Shown piece after piece: positions 56,681-64,000 of a stretch of DNA of 64,000 bases. The notes under the pieces were generated by a model. It ran no database searches. It saw only the letters and a program-made list of their open reading frames with translations, and was not told the DNA's origin. Source of the DNA: Gordius sp. MW1 (lineage: Eukaryota; Nematomorpha; Gordioida; Gordea; Gordiidae); contig OZ038528.1 in NCBI GenBank assembly GCA_964036665.1, positions 6,144,501 to 6,208,500 of the forward strand, written 5' to 3'. Both the position numbers and the translations under genes were made by a program. Each line of letters begins with the position of its first letter. Positions within the stretch are counted from its first letter, which is position 1.

Positions 56681-57062
56681 TTATTTTTACAACAGGCTTG
56701 ATTTTTAATATTCATTTTGAAATAATGTTTTGTTTTAAAAGAGTTTTTGACTATATACATATTTTTGTTATAACATTTATCGAATCCTAACACAACCGAG
56801 ATAGCCAAATGCAACAGCCTCGCTTAGATCGTCCCTTAGGAGCATTCCTATTTTTCTTTGTAAAAATATTTGCATTTTCATGATTCTAATTTATATCAAA
56901 ATAAACAACGATATTTCAATATATGCGTAGATAGCATATTAGATATGTTTATATTGCATAAGTCTATTTTATTAAATAGTAAGTAAAGTTATTGAATTAT
57001 AAAGGATAATTTTATATAACAACAATGAATATTTATTAAAAAAAATCAGAACCAATACTTAC
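56681..57062. other. Spacer with conserved block adjoining the unknown gene
   Basis: 56681-56792 is unique to copy 2. 56793-57062 matches 12842-13114 and includes the candidate exon block (minus strand, about 56849-56793) and the intron start after the donor at 57062. Confidence 0.6.
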
Positions 57063-58452
57063 GTAGTCCTCATTTTTGGGGGGAAACAAATTGTCATAAA
57101 TGTATGTTATTCTTTCGCGATATTTTATATGTTTGTCCGATATGTAGCCCTTGTCTATTAGAGACAATTGACTGCTAGTAAGTGAAGGGACAGGGAGGTG
57201 TTGTTTGCGCGGGGAAGCTGGAAACTTGATCGAATCAGTATTACTTTGCTTTATTTCATCACTTTCAATATTAATATCATCATTCTCTTCGTTTAAATTT
57301 AATTTTATCAGTTGTCTGTTCTCTATGTTTTCGCAACTTCGTTTTTCTACACCTCCTTTAGTTTCGTGTTTTTCTAAGCCATAATTCATTTCTAGTGTCG
57401 GCTGCTTCATAATGGTAGGTTCTGGAGGCCATGCGCCATCCAAATGTACGCCCAGTATTGGCATTAACTTAGGATAGTCTGCAGCATATCCTTTTCCAAT
57501 CTGTTTAGGAGCAGGATCATTCGCCTCTTGATTCTCTTTCTCATCAGTATATTTATCCAATGTTTTATCTAGTGCAACGTTAGTATTAATTATGGGTTTG
57601 GAATTAATGGAGTCTGCAATTTTTTCTTCTGCGGCTGGCTTGTTGAGAGTAGCACCTAATTTGAGCAATTGGTTGTACATCTCAGATCCAACTTTATCAT
57701 GTATTTTAGCATCACACTTCTCTTGATGTTCATTTTCATTCTTTTCATCCTCATTTTTCCACTTTACCAATTAATTTACTGCCTTTCTAGGGTCTTTATT
57801 ACTTTTCAGAACACTCGTAATACGAACTTTATCATATTTAGCTTGGTAGAGGGTGAAATTTTTTGGATCATCATCTACTTCAAACATATCATTATCTGTA
57901 GTTAGATCGCTCTCGCCATCATTTCTTGCCTCATCATCGTTATTTGGCTTCCCTTTTCCATCTTCCATTTCAACTGTATAACTTTCTGAATTTTGGTTAA
58001 ATTCCTTTTCTATTTCCTGGGACTCCATGGCGTTATCGTGTTCTCTGACATCATCTTCGTATATCCAATTTAATTCATTTAATTCAGCCATTCGATTTGT
58101 CAAAACTCGCCATATCTCATTTTTTTTAATTATCTCGTTCTCTAACATAAAATTTCCTTTCAATGGCGTTATTCTCATTGTTAGAATTACTAGTTCCAGG
58201 CTGTTCTTCATTTGTTATTTTTCTTTTCTTTGTTAAATTTATGTTATGTAAGAATCTTCTTATCTTATTCAAACCTCCATTCTTACTACTTTTCCCAGCA
58301 ACTTTTTCTTGGCTATCACTGTCTTTATTCAAATCTTTTTTCATGTCAATAATCATTCCTTCGTTCTCTTTAGCTTTCGCTCGTGCATATGAGGACCCAT
58401 CTTCACTATTTTTTACATTTTTGCATTTAAAGAGTTTACCAAAGTCAAACAT
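57063..58452 (-). pseudogene. Unrecognised acidic-protein gene, decayed copy 2
   Basis: Paralogue of 13115-14497, with the same ATG (58452) and the same TAC|GTAAGT donor (57063). This copy has two lesions of its own: an extra base near 58158 that shifts the frame early, and an in-frame TAA at 57771-57773 where copy 1 has Lys. It also has a 6-base in-frame insertion near the C-terminus and a short in-frame duplication (NELNELN-like) near 58070. It is intact at all three sites where copy 1 is broken. The longest remaining frame is 244 codons (57770-57036). The product would be about 450 residues in this exon, soluble and highly charged, function unknown. Confidence 0.7.
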
Positions 58453-58574
58453 CACAAGCAAATTTTTTTACAATGAACTTAACAACAATTCAATAACTTG
58501 TATAGAACTGACGTTTAATTAATATGCTTAAGTGATTGTTGTTAATATAACTAAGTAATACACAAATTTAATGG
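58453..58574. repeat. Duplicated spacer up to the LTR insertion
   Basis: Matches 14498-14622. Ends with the TSD aatgg (58570-58574). Confidence 0.85.
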
Positions 58575-59113
58575 TATTCTATACCGAAGAAAGTATTGGT
58601 ATAGAATTTTGCTTGAGTTTATTGAATAATCTAGTTTTCGAATAATTTAATTATCGAGTTTGCTGCCGCAACTCTTATTTCCATTTCCACTAATTTATTT
58701 AGAATTCCAATTAATATATTCCATAGGGACGTATTATAAACCTCAAAAGGATTTTTTTGAATTTGCTTTCGCCTTTAATATTACATCTTTTTTCAATTTA
58801 TTTATTTGGTTACAACGAGAGAAAAAAAAATTATATATGAATTAATTAATAATCAACGTAGTTAGGTAATCTTAAATATATTTGCTAAATCATGGTGATA
58901 ATAATATCTATATGCGATCGCGATGGAAATAAAAAGCGAAGTGGTATAAACAATCTATTTTTAGCGCAGTGGCAACACTGATGACTACGTGTAAAGTAAA
59001 TCTGACGCAATTAAGATCGAGCGTAAGGTAAAATAAAAATGCATATAATTTAAATCGTAGCATGCATGGGGGGGGGGGGGGGGGGAAGAATTAGAATATG
59101 GGTGAACACCACA
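58575..59113 (-). repeat. LTR, left copy
   Basis: 539 bp, near-identical to 60075-60633 except for a G-run length difference and a ~25-bp block missing after tattata at about 58737. Confidence 0.93.
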
Positions 59114-60074
59114 CCTCCCCATTTAATGAGAAGTCAAAGACTTAAAGTCCTAACGTTCCGATAAAGGTACAGGGGTAACAATTCTTTTGGTTAGAGGTCG
59201 AGGCGGATTTAGCTAAGTGTCGAGATGGCGATTTACCTTATCTATTTTATACAAAATACCGTAGGTATAACACACAATATAATTTTCAAACATTTTCTGA
59301 AATCTAGCCCAAAATTAATATAGTTTCTGCTGGCCATGTTGTGACAAGTTCTGCCTTTGCCCTCGGAACTGATTCATGGACAACTGATTTCAATGAAATC
59401 CTGCCCTCTGAATTAGTTATAAAATGGGGTGCTTCACGGCTACAAGACTCAGCGTCCCCGCTCTCTAAAACACCACTGGGCAATCGCGATGCCACTATGG
59501 ACTCAGCTTTAAAACTACAAATTTTATCTAAATTAACCCACAGGCTGTACCGCTTTACCTTAATTTTATACCTGCACTGTCAATCGTCATTTTATACATT
59601 ATAATCGCCACCCCTTTCTAATTTAATATAAGCAAGCTTCACAGACTGCCAAATAATAATCAAAGAAAACGCGGGGGGGGGGGGGGGGGTTTAACATCAA
59701 CCATATCATCGTTATATAATAATATGTGAGAGAGAAAAAAAAACATGTGTATATTTTGTCTTACAACAATTTTTAAGCATCGAATAATTTGTGTGAATAT
59801 ATTTTCCTACTGTTGTAATTCAGTTTGGGTTTTCTCTCGAATCGCTCTATTTTTACTTTGTTGCTAAAATAATCGGTGCGAAAATTGAAGAATATTTCTT
59901 GCAATGAATTAAAGAATTATGTCTGCCTTGGTTGCGGTTTAAATTTGTTAACCAATCGTTCGAATGAATTCCATAAATATGGGTTCGGGATTACTGATAC
60001 GATGTTGTTTAAATTCCTGAGGGTTTTAGGTGGGTATGTTCTGAGGGTATGGGAACATCCTTTCTGACACCATT
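59114..60074 (-). other. Internal region of the non-autonomous LTR element
   Basis: Overlapping frames of 63 and 87 codons on opposite strands at 59304-59604 show no recognisable motif. G-runs occur near 59672. No protein assigned. Confidence 0.45.
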
Positions 60075-60633
60075 TATTCTATACCGAAGAAAGTATTGGT
60101 ATAGAATTTTGCTTGAGTTTATTGAATAATCTAGTTTTCAAATAATTTAATTATCGAGTTTGCTGCCGCAACTCTTATTTCCATTTCCACTAATTTATTT
60201 AGAATTCCAATTAATATATTCCATATGGACGTATTATAATTCTAAGAAATATATCCGCGCGCGAAAATCCTCAAAAGGATTTTTTTGAATTTGCTTTCGC
60301 CTTTAATATTACATCTTTTTTCAATTTATTTATTTGGTTACAACGAGAGAAAAAAAAATTATATATGAATTAATTAATAATCAACGTAGTTAGGTAATCT
60401 AAAATATATTTGCTAAATCATGGTGATAATAATATCTATATGCGATCGCGATGGAAATAAAAAGCGAAGTGGTATAAACAATCTATTTTTAGCGCAGTGG
60501 CAACACTGATGACTACGTGTAAAGTAAATCTGACGCAATTAAGATCGAGCGTAGGGTAAAATAAAAATGCATATAATTTAAATCGTAGCATGCATGGGGG
60601 GGGGGAAGAATTAAAATATGGGTGAACACCACA
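60075..60633 (-). repeat. LTR, right copy
   Basis: 559 bp. It carries an extra segment with tccgcgcgcgaaaa near 60250 relative to the left LTR. Confidence 0.93.
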
Positions 60634-60638
60634 AATGG

Positions 60639-60937
60639 CTGATTTGTTTTATAAAACATTGTAACTTTATTATTTAATATCCCTTTTCTAAATGAATTTT
60701 GCGGGTATTAATGATAGAATCCCTATACCGCATAAAAAATTGGCGTTCCTAAATTAATAGATGTAATAAATAAATACTCTTTGTATAAGCTTTAAAAGAG
60801 GTGCCAGTTTTGAGGTGGTGAATCTAGATAGTATAATGATTATTTTATATGGAGATGCGTTGCGTGTTTGAAATTAAGGTTTTTAGTTATAAGAAATCAT
60901 TCTATCACAACCTTTTTATAATAAATTCAAATCTTAT
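60639..60937. repeat. Duplicated spacer, copy 2 (pairs with 14623-14916)
   Basis: Near-identical to copy 1. No gene. Confidence 0.85.
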
Positions 60938-62830
60938 TAATTGCTATGCAATTTATGGGCTCGTTTTTGGTTGTCCGTCGTCCGTCGTCCGTCGCCCACA
61001 AAGTTATTGGCGTCAGCTTTGTGACCTGGAGGTGTCGGGTTCAAGCCAGGGAGAGGACAAATTTTTTTTTAATTTTTTTAAGTTAAATTAATATATTGTT
61101 CTTGTTAATACCATTGATAATATGAATTTTTGACCGTCCGCTGGTTACTGACCAATGAAAAAAATGACCATTGGCCAAATAAATCGAAATTTTTAATTGC
61201 TATGCAATTTATGGTATTTTTTCGTCATTGAATAGGTTAACATTGATAATTACCCTATTCCCTTTCCTACAAGGGCCTACGCCTCTACTGATATGGGTCC
61301 CTGTGCCCCTTACCAAAGCCTATGCCTTTATTGATATGGGTCCCTGTGCCTCTTACCAAACCCTATGCCTTTACTAATGTGGGTTCGAATCCCGGAGAGG
61401 GCAAAATTTTTATTTATTTTTTAAATTAAATTAATAAATTGTTCTTGTTAATACCATTGATAATATGGCTTTTTGGTCGTCCGCTGGCTTCTGACCAATG
61501 AAAAAAATGACCATTGGCCAAAATGTGAATCGAAATTTTTTTTTCGTTTTTGAATTGGTTAACATTGATAATTACCCCATGGCCTCTCCTACAAGGGCCT
61601 ATGCCTATACTGATACGGGTCCCTGTGCCCCTACAAAAGCCTATGCCTCTACTGATGCGGGTTCGAATTCCGGAGAGGGAAATTTTTTTTTTTTTTTTTT
61701 TAAATTAAATTAATATATTGTTCTTGTTAATACCTTTGATAATATGGCTTTTTGGTCGTCCGCTGGCTACTGACCAATGAAAAAATGACCATTGGCCAAA
61801 TTGTGATTCGAAATTTTTTTTCGTTTTTTTTTAAATTAATTTATTGTTTTTGTTAATACCATTGATTATATGACTTTTTGACCGTCCGCTGGCTACTGAC
61901 AAATAAAAAAAGTCACCATTGGCCAAATTGTGAGCCGAAATTTTTTTTCGTTTTTTTTTGTCAAATTAATATATTGTTTTTGTTAATACCATTGATAATG
62001 TGAACTTTTTGACCGTCCGTTGGCTGCTGACCATTGAAAAAAATCACCATTGGCCAAAGTGTGAATCAAAAATTTTTTTTCGTTTTTTTTGACTCGTATG
62101 TATTTATAGACCGTCTATTGTTACTGACCAATGGAAAAAAATGACCATTGACCAAATTGTGATTTGAAATTTTTTTTTCGTTTTTTAATCGTCTCTTATG
62201 TATTTATATCCTTTTTCACCGTGTCCTGGCTACTGACCAATGAAAAAATTGACCAATGGCCAAATTATTTTTAAGTATCTTTCTAATTATTTTTTAAAAT
62301 AATAATGATATTAAATCAAAATTTAAACCATATGTATATTTTTCCATAAGGCAAAAGTAAATTCAAAAAAGCAATTAATTTTGTTTAGAAAAATTAAAAT
62401 TCGCATTTTGTCAAAATTTTAATCAAAAAATTACATGTATATATAAACTTTTTATAACTGCTTTAAAGTCTTTGATGTAACATAACGATAATATTTTAAC
62501 CATTTTAATTGTAATCGAAATCAGGAGGGCAATTATTATTATCACGTGGTCGATCATAGAGGCATATTTTTTATAATTATCCATCCTTCAATTAATTATT
62601 TTATTATATTAAAGAAGAAATTGTGAATCGAAATTTTTAATTGCTATGCAATTTATTTTTTTCGTTTTTGAATTGGTATATTAAGTTAACATTGATAATT
62701 ACCCTATGCCCTCTTCTAGAAGGGCCTATGCCTCTACTGATATGGGTCCCTGTGCCCCCCCCCCTACAAAAGTCTATGCCTCTACTGATGTGGGTTCGAA
62801 TCCCGACGAGGGCAAATCATATTTTTAGAT
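60938..62830 (+). mobile_element. Helentron-like modular repeat array (copy 2)
   Basis: Paralogue of 14917-16580. It gains a module at 61190-61420 (second gctatgcaatttatgg plus two B-box-type segments, GGTTCGAATCCC at 61382), resembling 38755-38940, and lacks one core unit present at 15720-15830. Core hairpin units run 61430-62270. The final short module with a B box ends near 62815. Non-coding. Confidence 0.65.
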
Positions 62831-64000
62831 GGTTACTAACTAAATGCATACAAAATTAATATATTGTTTTGTTACAAGTAAAGGCTAAAATTTCAAAATG
62901 CTTCTCCCAAAATCACCCACCCCACATCTCTATGCCTACATGCCATCCTTTATGAACAGATAATTTTTTATCCTCTTACAATATATTTCTTTATCCAATA
63001 CATACCCCTATCTTACCCTCTTTTCAAAAGTTGTAACATAAAAAAATATTAAGTTACCGAAACAAAATGACTCCAAACCTACCATATAACCTACCATATA
63101 ATGTGAAAAGATGCTTGTTAAAATTCATATTAACAATATAGCTAAATATAAATACTTATTAAGTATTAATTATTATAACAAGCAATTTAAGGCCCTATTA
63201 GTAGGAAGCTTGATTCACGGCAAAAAAAAAATTTATTTCATCTATAATTTTACCGGCTGAATATAACCATAGTCTAAACTCTAAAGAAAAAAAATATATC
63301 ACCTAAACTCAAGTCTAAGGCAAATATTCGAAATTTAAACAAATACTATAAGATATTTTTGGTAAGTTATTGAAAAATTCATATTTTCACACTATACCTA
63401 TTAACTTTAATAATTTTTTGAAATATGGCATGGGTCACCCTTTGGGCCACCCTTAAAACCAACAACAAAATTATCTTGTCAAATTCTTTTAAGTTCATCC
63501 CGCCTTAATAATTATTATGTGATAAAAATTAAGAAATATAAAATTAATTTTTAAGAATAAGAAGCTATAAAAGCACTTTTCCTTCCATCCATCTATTTCT
63601 ACCGATCACTATGTCGCTGTCTCATCCTAGATATACGTCGTAAAACAACAAGCACGATTAGTTTTACATTTTTTATAACCCCAGATGTCATAATTTAAAT
63701 TATACCCTTCCTTAGGAATATGCTCTTTTTTTCTTAATTTTATAATTTCCGTGAATTTAAAATGATTAAAAATTTTGGCTGTTTTAGAAATTCTCAAATT
63801 TTTCGCGCAATTCTAAAGAAGTTAAGTAAGTAACTCTTTTTACAAAATAATATTGTTTTTACCCTTGCGTGTCTTTTCCCTTAGACTTAAATACTTTAAA
63901 TCAAATAAACAATTGCTTCAGTTTACACATTACTTTGATAATAGGAAATCTTAATTAATTAATATAGCGGTTTTAATTTATATTTGTGTTAAATATTGTT
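62831..64000. repeat. Duplicated AT-rich spacer, copy 2, running off the window
   Basis: Matches 16581-17757, including the TATAAAAG box at 63566-63573. No gene. Similarity continues to the last base, so the duplication extends beyond the window. Confidence 0.85.

Larger units (their letters stand above)
58570..60638 (-). mobile_element. Non-autonomous LTR retrotransposon with TSD aatgg
   Basis: Two LTRs (58575-59113 and 60075-60633) flank 961 bp. The 5-bp duplication aatgg lies at 58570-58574 and 60634-60638, and the empty site is preserved in copy 1 (14613-14631). In minus orientation the LTR starts TGTGGTGTTCACC and ends GGTATAGAATA. Just inside the 5' LTR is TGGTGTCAG (60072-60064), a primer-site sequence common in metazoan Gypsy elements, and just before the 3' LTR is the purine tract GGGGAGG (59120-59114). 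The interior has no gag or pol motifs and a long G run, so the element would depend on a helper. Confidence 0.9.

Noticed and set aside
59304-59604. Overlapping 63- and 87-codon frames inside the LTR element
   Set aside because: No gag or pol motif, on opposite strands, and inside a non-autonomous element; kept only as part of that element.

Overview
The window is AT-rich animal (metazoan) DNA. Two recognisable host genes support this: the C-terminal exon of a WDR26-type WD40 protein at the left edge, and a complete two-exon homologue of the meiotic kinase MOS on the minus strand near the centre (32649-34184). No bacterial operons, ribosome-binding sites or CRISPR arrays are present. The lineage cannot be named from the sequence alone. 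The rest is mainly mobile DNA, satellite DNA and decayed genes.

Layout: 1-210 WDR26 end; 1175-4510 a non-autonomous hAT element with exact 8-bp target-site duplication (TSD), a smaller dispersed repeat, and a truncated modular repeat; 4510-17760 first copy of a large duplicated segment; 18151-18387 a BTB-domain pseudogene; 18592-22245 a MITE, a perfect-palindrome foldback element and a minus-strand Gypsy-like LTR element; 22246-28830 an LTR retrotransposon (TSD aatac) inserted in a ~105-bp tandem repeat and itself carrying a hAT element (TSD ctaagccc) that carries a MITE; 29010-31985 further nested hAT-type elements; 32649-34184 mos; 34730-38190 Helitron and LINE remnants; 38269-45840 modular repeats, a decayed Gypsy pol and an unassigned terminal exon; 45841-64000 second copy of the duplicated segment, in the same orientation.

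The dominant structure is the segmental duplication (4510-17760 versus 46672-64000). Each copy has, in order: part or all of a hAT element, a conserved flank, an array of a ~138-bp satellite, an unrecognised acidic-protein gene on the minus strand, and a modular repeat array. The copies differ by clean insertions, each with its empty site preserved in the other copy: an LTR-like insertion and a 1.7-kb Helentron-like element only in copy 1; a 2.06-kb LTR element (TSD aatgg) and an intact hAT transposon only in copy 2. The unknown gene is broken in both copies by different lesions.

The hAT element at 50986-53611 is the only mobile element that looks potentially functional. It has an intact 620-codon transposase, matched ends and a perfect 8-bp TSD within a satellite monomer. 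A second notable family is the modular repeat built from subterminal inverted repeats, a GTCC microsatellite, tandem ~120-bp cores containing a CCAATGG/CCATTGG hairpin, tRNA-like B boxes and a GC-rich terminal hairpin. This resembles the Helentron-associated (HINE) architecture, but I identify it by structure only.
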